From: Zetaproteobacteria bacterium
GTDB taxonomy: Bacteria > Pseudomonadota > Zetaproteobacteria > Mariprofundales > Mariprofundaceae
Reading direction: 5' to 3'
Assembly (NCBI GenBank): GCA_021545665.1
Contig: JAJRTX010000070.1
Span: 1-12,954, forward strand
Length of the DNA: 12,954 bases
Position 1 is the first letter of the stretch, and each line of letters opens with the position of its first letter. A program made the position numbers and the translations under genes. The notes beneath the pieces were generated by a model. The model was not told where the DNA came from and made no database searches. It saw nothing but the letters and a program-made list of their open reading frames with translations. This document shows positions 6,297-12,954 of the stretch, piece after piece.

Positions 6297-9200
6297 AACG
6301 GCAAAAAGGGCCGATTGCATGGATGGCATCGCATGCGGTGACCGCCAATCTGTTGATGCTGACCTGTATTGTTGGGGGCTATCTGCTGCTTAATCAAATG
6401 AATCAGGAGGTTTTTCCTGAATTCGATATGGGCAGGGTGCAGGTCACGGTCGCCTATCCGGGGGCCAGCCCTGAAGAGACTGAAACGGGCATTGTTCTGG
6501 CCATTGAAGAGGCGGTTAGCGGGCTGGAGGGCGTGCGCCGCGTGGATTCGACGGCGGCTGAGGGTGCTGCAACTGTAACCATTGAGGCGCAGACCGATAT
6601 CGACCTGCAAAGACTGGGGCAGGATATAAAAGCCGAAGTAGATCGTCTGCGCACCCTGCCTCAGGATGCTGAACGCCCGCAGGTGAAGGTATTAACACAC
6701 CGGCGCTATGTTCTTTCGCTGGTGCTCTATGGTGACAGCGAGGAGCGCTCCCTGCATGAGTTGGCCGAACAACTCAGGGATGGACTGTTGCAGTATTCGG
6801 GTATCACACAGGTCGAATTTGTTGGTGTCAGGCCGCTTGAAGTCAGTATTGAAATTTCACAGGAAAATCTGCAACGCTACCGATTGACCATGGATGATGT
6901 GGCCAAACGCCTGCGCAGTGCAGTAGTTGATATGCCGGGAGGGGCCTTAAAAACTTCAGGCGGAGAAATTCTGATTCGTATGAAAGAACGCCGTGATTTT
7001 GGCGATCAGTTTGCGCGCCTGCCGCTAATCACCACGCCCGATGGCAATGCCGTGCTGCTGGGCCAGATTGCCACCGTTATTGATGGTTATGAGGACAGCG
7101 ATTATTCCGCCACCTATAACGGCAAGCGGGCAATCATACTCAGCGTTTACAGTGAAAGCGATGATACGCCGGGTGAGATTTCAACACTGGTGCGCAAGCA
7201 TCTGGAAACAGCCAGCCTTTCCCTGCCCGATGGCATTGCTGTCGATGTTCGCAGAGACCGTTCAGAGATTCTGGCCCAGCGCATTGATCTGCTGCTACGT
7301 AATAGCGCTATCGGCCTGATGCTGGTACTTGTTTTGCTGGCGCTGTTTCTTGAAATTCGTCTGGCCTTCTGGGTGATGATGGGTATTCCGATATCATTTC
7401 TCGGCACCTTCCTGCTGTTGCCAGCGCTGGGCATTTCCATCAACATGATTTCCCTGTTCGCCTTTATTGTGGCGCTTGGTATTGTGGTTGATGATGCCAT
7501 TATTGTCGGTGAGAATATCTATCATCATCGCCAGAATGGCATGGAGCCCTTGCAGGCAGCCATCACCGGCACACGAGAAATGGCCGTGCCGGTTACGTTC
7601 AGTATTCTGACCAATATTGCCGCCTTTATGCCGTTGATGTTTATTCCGGGCATGATGGGCAAGATATTTTTTGCCATTCCGGTTGTCGTCGGTGTGGTGT
7701 TTATCATTTCGCTGGTGGAAAGCCTGCTGATTCTGCCGGCGCATCTGGCCGCTCTGAAACATAAGCAAAGACGGGGGTTTTCCCTGTGGTTACACCAGAA
7801 ACAACAGTGTTTCAGTGCCGGTTTTCGCTTGTGGATTCAAGAAAGATACGGGGGATTTCTCGATCTGGCGCTCAAATACCGTTATCTGACCGTGACCATA
7901 GCCCTGGCTTTGCTGATCGTGACTATTTCCTATGCCATGAGTGGGCGTATGGGCATGGTGCTTTTCCCCAAAATAGAATCCGATTATGCCAAGGCAACTG
8001 TAGTCATGCCGCTGGGAGCGCCTGCTGAACATATGCGGAAGGTGGCAAAACGCTTATTGGATGCGGCCAGTAAGGTGGCAGATGAAACAGGGCAGGCAGA
8101 TGAACTGGTGCGTGGTATTTTTACTGAATTTGGTAAGAACGGTGGTGTTGAACTTACTGTAACTGTTTATCTGGCAGCACCGGAAGTGCGAGATCGTATT
8201 TTGGGTGTTGAGGCATTTACCCGGCGTTGGCGAGAGTTTTCCGGCGAGTTTGCTGGCTTAGAGTCATTGCTGTTTGAATCAGATGCCGGTGGCCCCGGTG
8301 CCGGGAGTGGGCTCAATGTGGAGCTTAATCACTGGGATGTACATGTGCTTGAACAGGCCAGTCGAGAGCTGGCGGCAATCATACAGACTTATTCACAGGC
8401 CAAGGATGTCGATGATGGAGTTACGGAAGGCAAACGTCAGCTTGATTTTGCTGTATTGCCCGAGGGAAAAAGTCTTGGTTTGACAGCTGAGAATATTGCC
8501 CGGCAAGTGCGCCATGCCTTTTATGGCGCTGAGGTTCTGCGTCAGCAACGTGGCCGTAATGAAATCAAGATCATGGTGCGTTTGCCTGAACAGCAACGAA
8601 CCTCCGAACAGAGTCTTCATGATCTTCTGATCAAAACGCCGGCTGGAACCTATGTGCCTTTGCGTCATGTGGTCTCCATCAAACAGGGGCATTCATTTAC
8701 CAAAATCAATCGCAGCAATGGCAGGAGGGTGATTAAAGTTGAATCCAATATTTCACCAAGAAGTAAAGCAGTAGATATTATCAACGATCTGGAAGCTGGT
8801 GTGTTGCCTGACCTGGTACGCAAGTATCCCGGCCTGCGTTATAGCTATCAGGGTCGGCAGGCGGATATGTCCGAGAGTCTGGGTGGCCTGAAATATGGTT
8901 TCCTGCTGGCCATGCTTGCCATTTTTGTGCTGCTGGCTATTCCATTACAGAGTTATTCACAGCCGTTTATAGTCATGTTGACTATTCCATTTGGCGTTAT
9001 TGGCGCAATTTTCGGCCACATGATTATGGGTTATGGTTTAAGTGTGGTCAGCATGCTCGGCATTGTTGCTCTGGCCGGCATTGTTATTAATGATTCGCTG
9101 ATTCTGATTAACTATGCCAATGGTTTGAGGGATAATGACGGCACTCTGTCTGCATGGGAGACAATTCGCGCTGCCGGTATTCAGCGTTTCCGCCCTATTG

Positions 9201-9418
9201 TTTTGACAACACTCACCACTTTCGGCGGCCTGACCCCGATGATTTTTGAAACATCAAGGCAGGCAAAAATGCTGATTCCGATGGCTATTTCACTGGGTTT
9301 TGGTATTTTGTTTGCAACATTTATCACGCTGATTCTCGTGCCATCAGTTTATCTGGTTCTGAATGATATGCGTGGCCTTTTTTATTCAAAGGAAGAAACA
9401 GAAACCGTAGTGGAATAG
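6293..9418 (+). CDS. RND-family efflux permease (HAE1/AcrB-like)
   Basis: At 1041 residues it has the normal length for the family. Helix 1 is about residues 14-34, and FPEFDMGRVQVTVAYPGASP opens the first periplasmic porter domain. Helices 2-6 span about 333-480, a second periplasmic loop follows helix 7 (about 530), and helices 8-12 lie between about 865 and 1030. Helix 4 carries ALGIVVDDAIIVGENIY with Asp400 and Asp401, the proton-relay pair of AcrB-type pumps; the repeat counterpart is GIVINDSLILINYANGLR. It should work as a proton-driven trimer exporting small molecules with the adaptor encoded just upstream. Metal-pump (CusA) hallmarks are not evident. No outer-membrane factor gene is present in the window, so a TolC-like protein is probably encoded elsewhere. 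No terminator follows, and a HicB fragment starts within 25 bases of the stop. Confidence 0.92.
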   Translation: MKRQKGPIAWMASHAVTANLLMLTCIVGGYLLLNQMNQEVFPEFDMGRVQVTVAYPGASPEETETGIVLAIEEAVSGLEGVRRVDSTAAEGAATVTIEAQTDIDLQRLGQDIKAEVDRLRTLPQDAERPQVKVLTHRRYVLSLVLYGDSEERSLHELAEQLRDGLLQYSGITQVEFVGVRPLEVSIEISQENLQRYRLTMDDVAKRLRSAVVDMPGGALKTSGGEILIRMKERRDFGDQFARLPLITTPDGNAVLLGQIATVIDGYEDSDYSATYNGKRAIILSVYSESDDTPGEISTLVRKHLETASLSLPDGIAVDVRRDRSEILAQRIDLLLRNSAIGLMLVLVLLALFLEIRLAFWVMMGIPISFLGTFLLLPALGISINMISLFAFIVALGIVVDDAIIVGENIYHHRQNGMEPLQAAITGTREMAVPVTFSILTNIAAFMPLMFIPGMMGKIFFAIPVVVGVVFIISLVESLLILPAHLAALKHKQRRGFSLWLHQKQQCFSAGFRLWIQERYGGFLDLALKYRYLTVTIALALLIVTISYAMSGRMGMVLFPKIESDYAKATVVMPLGAPAEHMRKVAKRLLDAASKVADETGQADELVRGIFTEFGKNGGVELTVTVYLAAPEVRDRILGVEAFTRRWREFSGEFAGLESLLFESDAGGPGAGSGLNVELNHWDVHVLEQASRELAAIIQTYSQAKDVDDGVTEGKRQLDFAVLPEGKSLGLTAENIARQVRHAFYGAEVLRQQRGRNEIKIMVRLPEQQRTSEQSLHDLLIKTPAGTYVPLRHVVSIKQGHSFTKINRSNGRRVIKVESNISPRSKAVDIINDLEAGVLPDLVRKYPGLRYSYQGRQADMSESLGGLKYGFLLAMLAIFVLLAIPLQSYSQPFIVMLTIPFGVIGAIFGHMIMGYGLSVVSMLGIVALAGIVINDSLILINYANGLRDNDGTLSAWETIRAAGIQRFRPIVLTTLTTFGGLTPMIFETSRQAKMLIPMAISLGFGILFATFITLILVPSVYLVLNDMRGLFYSKEETETVVE

Positions 9419-9442
9419 GGTGAGTTAATCCCGCAAGTCAAG

Positions 9443-9748
9443 GTGTTTTCAGGTAAATTCAATGTTTGTGTCGCGCCTGATTTACATGCTGATATTGTGG
9501 TGGTAGCCAAAAGCGAAGGCGAAAGCCTGAATCAGTTTGTAGTCGAAACATTAGAGCAAGCGACACACACATTTAACGGGCACCTTAGTAGCACTCTAAA
9601 AGAGAAACTACTGGAAGGTGCTAACTTAAGGCCTTCCCATAACTTTGCTTACGGGAAATTAGCGTTAGTATATTCTTTAAAGGTAATAAAGAGCCAATTT
9701 ATCCGAAATCTAGTGCTCTGGAAACAGGGTTTCCTGCTATCTAAATAG
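9443..9748 (+). CDS. HicB-family antitoxin fragment (ribbon-helix-helix end only), likely relic
   Basis: The first 43 residues match the C-terminal ribbon-helix-helix part of HicB antitoxins ([17 protein letters not shown] and [15 protein letters not shown]). The N-terminal HicB domain that binds HicA is missing, and no hicA gene is nearby. The only start is a GTG without a good ribosome site; upstream, the frame is open back to the permease stop codon. Residues after about 45 do not resemble the family. Removing one AC from the ACACACACA run (9563-9571) would end the protein naturally with ATHI and a TAA. The gene overlaps the end of thyA by 8 bases on the opposite strand. Most likely this is a decayed antitoxin remnant; a small autonomous DNA-binding protein is possible. 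Confidence 0.6.
   Translation: MFSGKFNVCVAPDLHADIVVVAKSEGESLNQFVVETLEQATHTFNGHLSSTLKEKLLEGANLRPSHNFAYGKLALVYSLKVIKSQFIRNLVLWKQGFLLSK
9573..9629. repeat. Imperfect long inverted repeat behind the HicB relic
   Basis: GCACCTTAGTAG (9580-9591) pairs with CTACTggAAGGTGC (9608-9621), leaving a 2-base bulge. Outer TTAA boxes match (9573-9576 and 9626-9629), and the loop contains CTCT/AGAG. It starts exactly where HicB similarity ends. No T-run follows, so a terminator is unlikely. The bulged stem recalls integron attC sites, but the required GTTRRRY end is not present. Confidence 0.5.
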
Positions 9749-10574
9749 CGATAGGAGCGCGGATGCCGGGGTGGCATTCATAGTTGACCAGCTCAAAGTC
9801 CTCAAAGGTGAAATCGAAAATATTTTCTATGTCTGGATTGATTTTCATCATGGGTAAAGGGAATGGTTCGCGAGCCAGCTGGGTTTCCACTTGTATTGCG
9901 TGGTTGGAATACAGATGTACATCGCCGAAGGTGTGGATGAAATCACCGATTTTCAGATCGCTTACCTGAGCCAGCATCATGGTCAGCAGAGCGTAGGAAG
10001 CGATATTAAAAGGCACACCGAGAAAAATGTCAGCACTACGCTGATAAAGCTGACAGGACAGTTTGCCATCAGCGACATAAAACTGGAAAAAAGCGTGGCA
10101 GGGGGCCAATGCCATTTTACCATTCGCTACATTCTCCTGTGGCGAAATGGATTCATCAGGTAGTTCGGCTACATTCCATGCTGATACAATCAGGCGGCGG
10201 GAATTGGGTCTGGATTTAATCTGCGCCACCAGATCTGTGATTTGATCAATCAGTCTGCCATCCGGTGATGGCCAATTGCGCCATTGGAAGCCGTAAACAG
10301 GCCCTAAATCGCCATCTTCAGCGGCCCATTCATCCCAGATAGAGACACCGTTTTCCTTTAAATAACGGGTATTAGTATTACCTTGCAAAAACCATAGTAA
10401 TTCGTGAATAATGGATTTTAAATGTGTTTTTTTGGTAGTTACCAACGGGAAGCCTTGTGATAAATCGAAACGCATCTGATAGCCAAACACGGATTTTGTG
10501 CCGGTGCCGGTGCGGTCGCCCTTTTGTGTGCCGTTATCGCGCACATGGCGCATTAAATCCAGATACGCTTTCAT
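9741..10574 (-). CDS. thyA: Thymidylate synthase
   Basis: ThyA makes dTMP from dUMP, with methylenetetrahydrofolate as donor of the carbon and reductant. The catalytic cysteine is in [17 protein letters not shown] (Cys159). Other family blocks are [56 protein letters not shown] and HLYSNH. The end [10 protein letters not shown] is the canonical C-terminus that closes over the active site. I chose the ATG at 10572-10574, with GAGGG 5 bases upstream, giving 277 residues. A start at 10634 adds 20 unrelated residues. Compared with the 264-residue E. coli enzyme, most of the extra length is an insertion before the active site (around [13 protein letters not shown]), a variant seen in other proteobacterial enzymes. 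No folA is adjacent. Confidence 0.97.
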   Translation of the reverse strand: MKAYLDLMRHVRDNGTQKGDRTGTGTKSVFGYQMRFDLSQGFPLVTTKKTHLKSIIHELLWFLQGNTNTRYLKENGVSIWDEWAAEDGDLGPVYGFQWRNWPSPDGRLIDQITDLVAQIKSRPNSRRLIVSAWNVAELPDESISPQENVANGKMALAPCHAFFQFYVADGKLSCQLYQRSADIFLGVPFNIASYALLTMMLAQVSDLKIGDFIHTFGDVHLYSNHAIQVETQLAREPFPLPMMKINPDIENIFDFTFEDFELVNYECHPGIRAPIAI

Positions 10575-10618
10575 GTTACCCTCGCCTGATGAATTGAACT
10601 TGGATATGCTGCCGCTTG

Positions 10619-10634
10619 TTGCCTGTAAAGGCAA
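10619..10634. other. Small hairpin in the thyA/EF-hand divergent region
   Basis: TTGCCT-gtaa-AGGCAA is a perfect 6-bp stem with a 4-base loop, lying 9 bases before the Shine-Dalgarno of the EF-hand gene and 44 bases upstream of the thyA start. It could be an operator or a 5' mRNA hairpin; it could also be chance. Confidence 0.3.
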
Positions 10635-10655
10635 AGTGTTGTCAAGGAGTCAAAT

Positions 10656-10940
10656 ATGTTTATGCGATGGATTTGTGCCATTTTATTATTGCTGGGGCTT
10701 GCAAGTACAGCATGGGGCGAACCTTTGTCTTCGACAGATAAAATCGTCAATGCATTTATGGAACTTGATACCGATGGTGATGATGGCGTTTCTTACAAGG
10801 AATATATGACTATGGTACAGCAACGAGCCAGAACCCGTTTCGGAGAGATGGATATAAACAGGGATAAAGCAGTAAGTTCGGCTGAATACCGACAATTCTG
10901 GCGCAAACAAAAGGCTCAGTGGTATCGTCTGAATCGTTAA
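10656..10940 (+). CDS. Small exported EF-hand calcium-binding protein
   Basis: The 94-residue protein has a Sec signal peptide of about 21 residues (MFMRWICAILLLLGLASTAWG). A pair of EF-hand loops follows: DTDGDDGVSYKE, and DINRDKAVSSAE with flanking helices. Both loops keep acidic or amide ligands at positions 1, 3 and 5, a hydrophobic residue at 8, and Glu at 12, so both should bind Ca2+; the first has Asp instead of the usual Gly at position 6. AAGGAG (10644-10649) lies 6 bases before the ATG. It is divergent from thyA and ends 9 bases from the convergent gene after it. It probably acts in the periplasm as a calcium buffer or sensor; the partner is unknown. Confidence 0.83.
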   Translation: MFMRWICAILLLLGLASTAWGEPLSSTDKIVNAFMELDTDGDDGVSYKEYMTMVQQRARTRFGEMDINRDKAVSSAEYRQFWRKQKAQWYRLNR

Positions 10941-10949
10941 TCCTGACCT

Positions 10950-11870
10950 CTAGTTCTTGTCCACTTTCAAACGAATGACAAACTGCCTGCGTCCGGTGCT
11001 TGAATGGCGTGAAAGCAAGGCGAAGCCAAGTTTTTCAGCCTCATGATTCGACGCGGCTATTGTGACTTCTTCTCCCACGGCTACAGTGAACTCGGTAGCT
11101 GCTCCTGCCAGTTCAATCACCTGCTTATCTTTCAGTCTGGGTCTGGCATTGAGCCGCAACGCAGCAGAATTTGATGGCGGGGTTGCAGGCGTTGTCGTTG
11201 AACCCAGATCAAGCAGCATTTCCTGCTCTCCATTAATTTGACGACTGGATCTTTGCATCCAAGGTACAATCCGCACACGTAGTAGATTTTCACCAGTTGG
11301 CCACAGCAGAATTTTAAAGCCTGAGGTTATCGGCACCAGTTCAATACTGTTTTGCCTGATTAATCCGTAACTGCTTAGCCAATGTCGTATTTCCAGACGA
11401 GTTGGCTGGATGCTTCCTACTTCAAAACTGCCCGGTTTATTGGCTGTGACACGAAGCTGGAAAGCCTTTCGATTGCTGAATTGATAATGTTGATTGTTAA
11501 GGCGAATACGCAACCAGCCACCCGGCAATTTTTCCGGATTGGCATGAGCTGATGAAAGACCAGCGGTTTTGCTGGATGATTCTTTTATCTCTTCAATACT
11601 CACATGTGTCATATATTGTAGAGGCATCTGATCAAGATGTTTTAACAGCTCTCTGGCTTTCTCGATATACGTCTGATCGTCATTAAGGATTAGCAGGCGC
11701 CGGGATTTTACAACTGCAACACGCCCATTTTTAGATAATTGACTCCGGGCTATTGTGGTTGCCTCCTGCATGGGTAGATAATGAATGGAGACCACTTCTG
11801 TAGCCGCCTGAGCAGGCATAGGGAAAGTCATCCACAGCGCAGCAGCAAGGCCAATCATAAACTGGATCAT
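10950..11870 (-). CDS. Exported protein with NolW/secretin-type short domain, no secretin barrel
   Basis: The 306-residue protein has a signal peptide of about 22 residues (cleavage near PAQA-AT). Residues about 25-85 look like the NolW-type ring domain of type II/III secretins: VVSIHYLPMQEATTIARSQL, then GRVAVVKSRRLLILNDDQ and a helix ending ELLKHLDQMP. The remaining 220 residues are beta-rich, include a Thr/Pro-rich linker (about 224-234), and contain FTVAVGEEVTIA, faintly like the secretin core entry. The long pore-forming barrel of GspD or PilQ is absent and the protein ends after about 45 more residues. Its ATG overlaps the stop of the metal transporter by four bases (ATGA), so the two are coupled. 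It is presumably periplasmic. The domain call is moderately sure; the function is unknown. Confidence 0.62.
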   Translation of the reverse strand: MIQFMIGLAAALWMTFPMPAQAATEVVSIHYLPMQEATTIARSQLSKNGRVAVVKSRRLLILNDDQTYIEKARELLKHLDQMPLQYMTHVSIEEIKESSSKTAGLSSAHANPEKLPGGWLRIRLNNQHYQFSNRKAFQLRVTANKPGSFEVGSIQPTRLEIRHWLSSYGLIRQNSIELVPITSGFKILLWPTGENLLRVRIVPWMQRSSRQINGEQEMLLDLGSTTTPATPPSNSAALRLNARPRLKDKQVIELAGAATEFTVAVGEEVTIAASNHEAEKLGFALLSRHSSTGRRQFVIRLKVDKN

Positions 11871-12775
11871 TCTATAAACTCTACTTCCGTCTCTACAAGT
11901 GTGGCCGGATCTTCATGGATAATCACCTCGGCACCCGGAAATTCAGCCAGGATATTTGCTTCCACTTCATCTGCGATAGCATGTGCTTCCATTAATTTTA
12001 AATGATCATCCAGTTCCAGGTGGAGTTGAATAAATTTAGTCATGCCGGATTTGCGCGTACGTAAATCATGCATGCCACGTGCTCTGGGATGAGCATAGAC
12101 AATTTTCTTTATTTTTCTCCGGTCAGTATCCGGCAATTCATGATCCATCAGTAGATTAAGTGATTCGCAGGCAATTTCCCAGGCGCTGTAGAGAATATAA
12201 GCGGCAATGGCTACAGCGATCAGCGGATCGAAAGCCAGCCAGCCGTTCGAGGCCAGAACCAGCGCTGCAATAACGCCGACATTGGCAATCAGGTCTGTTT
12301 TATAATGCAGATGATCTGCTTTGATGGCGGTGGAGCCGGTCTGTTTGATTACATGACTCTGAAATAATACCAGCCCTACTGTTGCAGCAATAGACAAGCC
12401 CATAACAGCCACGCCGACAGACATGGTTTCTATCGGTTGTGGATGCCAGATACGTGAGGCGGCTTCGAGAACGAGGAACAGGGATGAGCCGGCAATGAAT
12501 GTTGCCTGTCCGAGTCCTGCCAGTGCTTCTGCCTTGCCGTGACCAAAGCGATGTTTTTTATCTGCTGGTGTCAAGGCATGACGAACAGCGATTAGATTGA
12601 TGATTGAAGCCAGTGCATCAAGGCACGAATCAATAAGTGTAGCCATCATGCTGACCGATCCAGTCATGGCCCAGGCAATTAGTTTAATAATGATGAGCGA
12701 AACGGCGACTGATGTTGAAGCATAAGTTGCGAGCCGCATTAAGCGCGCTGTCTCTTCCGGTGTTCTTGTTTGCAT
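11867..12775 (-). CDS. fieF: Cation diffusion facilitator (YiiP/FieF-like) metal efflux protein
   Basis: The 302-residue protein has six membrane helices plus a cytoplasmic metal-binding domain and exports divalent metals (Zn2+, Fe2+ or similar) by proton antiport as a homodimer. The transport site of YiiP is complete: Asp49 and Asp53 in LIDSCLDALAS, and His157 and Asp161 in HLHYKTDL. The interface site D-x2-H-x3-H is present in ADKKHRFGHGKAEAL (Asp72, His75, His79). The C-terminal domain keeps HDLRTRKSG, FIQLHLELDD, EAHAIADEVE and EVIIHEDP, which hold the binuclear site. The numbering is a constant +4 against E. coli YiiP, supporting the ATG at 12775 although it has no clear Shine-Dalgarno. 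It is the first gene of a two-gene unit with the secretin-like protein. The family is certain; the metal is inferred. Confidence 0.93.
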   Translation of the reverse strand: MQTRTPEETARLMRLATYASTSVAVSLIIIKLIAWAMTGSVSMMATLIDSCLDALASIINLIAVRHALTPADKKHRFGHGKAEALAGLGQATFIAGSSLFLVLEAASRIWHPQPIETMSVGVAVMGLSIAATVGLVLFQSHVIKQTGSTAIKADHLHYKTDLIANVGVIAALVLASNGWLAFDPLIAVAIAAYILYSAWEIACESLNLLMDHELPDTDRRKIKKIVYAHPRARGMHDLRTRKSGMTKFIQLHLELDDHLKLMEAHAIADEVEANILAEFPGAEVIIHEDPATLVETEVEFIE

Positions 12776-12804
12776 GCAGCTATTGTGAATGTATTTGCTG
12801 TATG

Positions 12805-12819
12805 AATAAAGTGTTTATT
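12805..12819. promoter_or_regulatory. Short inverted repeat upstream of the metal efflux gene
   Basis: AATAAA-gtg-TTTATT is a perfect 6-bp dyad 30-45 bases upstream of the efflux gene start, within its likely promoter region. It could be an operator for a metal-responsive or other repressor, but it is short and AT-rich, so chance is possible. Confidence 0.3.
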
Positions 12820-12851
12820 GTCCTATGACTGACCAAAGGCCAGTCCCGGTT

Positions 12852-12875
12852 AAAACCCCTACATTCCATGTGGGG
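12852..12875 (-). terminator. Candidate minus-strand terminator
   Basis: Read on the minus strand, CCCCACAT-gga-ATGTaGGGG is followed by TTTTAACC. The stem has eight pairs with one bulged A. It would end transcription entering from beyond the right edge before the metal efflux operon. Confidence 0.5.
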
Positions 12876-12917
12876 GGATCAAAAATAAAAGTGCGTGCGG
12901 AGAACGTCTCCTTAAAT

Positions 12918-12941
12918 AAAGCCGACTTCCAGTCGGCTTTT
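12918..12941. terminator. Bidirectional intrinsic terminator at the right edge
   Basis: AAAGCCGACT-tcc-AGTCGGCTTT is a perfect 10-bp stem followed by TTTT on the plus strand and TTTATTT on the minus strand. It is the classical compact terminator form. It most likely ends a gene lying beyond position 12954. Confidence 0.75.
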
Positions 12942-12954
12942 GAGAACCTACCAG

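Noticed and set aside
6275..6610. Long antisense frames across the RND permease, GH5 and thyA genes.
   Set aside because: They mirror the codon structure of the sense genes and have no ribosome sites or family features.
9571..9629. Integron attC site at the HicB relic.
   Set aside because: An RYYYAAC-like box is present (ATTTAAC), but no matching GTTRRRY box at the other end and no integrase or cassette array in the window. Kept only as an inverted repeat.
10575..10634. A 20-residue N-terminal extension of ThyA.
   Set aside because: It is unlike ThyA N-termini, while the internal ATG at 10574 has a good GAGGG site and matches the usual start of the enzyme.

Overview
The window is from a Gram-negative bacterium. 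Envelope genes show this: an inner-membrane RND pump with its periplasmic adaptor, a secretin-like periplasmic protein, and several Sec signal peptides. Base composition is moderate, and Shine-Dalgarno sites of the AAGGAG/AGGAGG type and simple terminators fit a proteobacterium. I cannot name the genus from sequence alone. Most of the window looks like ordinary chromosome, with a toxin-antitoxin patch at the left end and an antitoxin relic in the middle.

Left end (1-1022, minus strand): bases 1-139 hold nothing I can support. Next is a cassette read right to left: a HigB-type toxin, an overlapping XRE antitoxin (HigA), and a BrnA-type antitoxin. The BrnA frame is cut by TGA where the family usually has tryptophan, and it has no BrnT partner. 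A perfect 16-bp palindrome just upstream of higB is the likely autoregulatory operator.

1023-2807 (plus strand): a 50-codon small ORF with a good ribosome site is followed 22 bases later by an intrinsic terminator, then by a DMT/EamA exporter. This layout resembles a leader peptide with an attenuator. The 363-base gap after the exporter holds a long AT-rich hairpin and then three consecutive GC-richer hairpins.

2808-4894 (plus strand): two exported proteins, a SYLF/YSC84 lipid-binding protein and a GH5-like glycoside hydrolase with a C-terminal FN3-like domain.

4895-9418 (plus strand): an RND efflux pair, adaptor then permease, overlapping by ATGA. No outer-membrane TolC-type gene is present. 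A possible 36-codon ORF overlaps the adaptor start. The adaptor carries a near-perfect 21-bp (one heptad) tandem duplication in its coiled coil.

9419-12954: a HicB ribbon-helix-helix fragment sits directly behind the pump and runs convergently into thyA (minus). A small exported EF-hand protein (plus) diverges from thyA. It converges on a minus-strand two-gene unit, a YiiP/FieF-like metal efflux protein followed, with a 4-base overlap, by an exported protein with a NolW/secretin-type domain but no secretin barrel. Two terminator-like hairpins close the right edge. I saw no tRNA, rRNA, CRISPR array, transposase or integrase.
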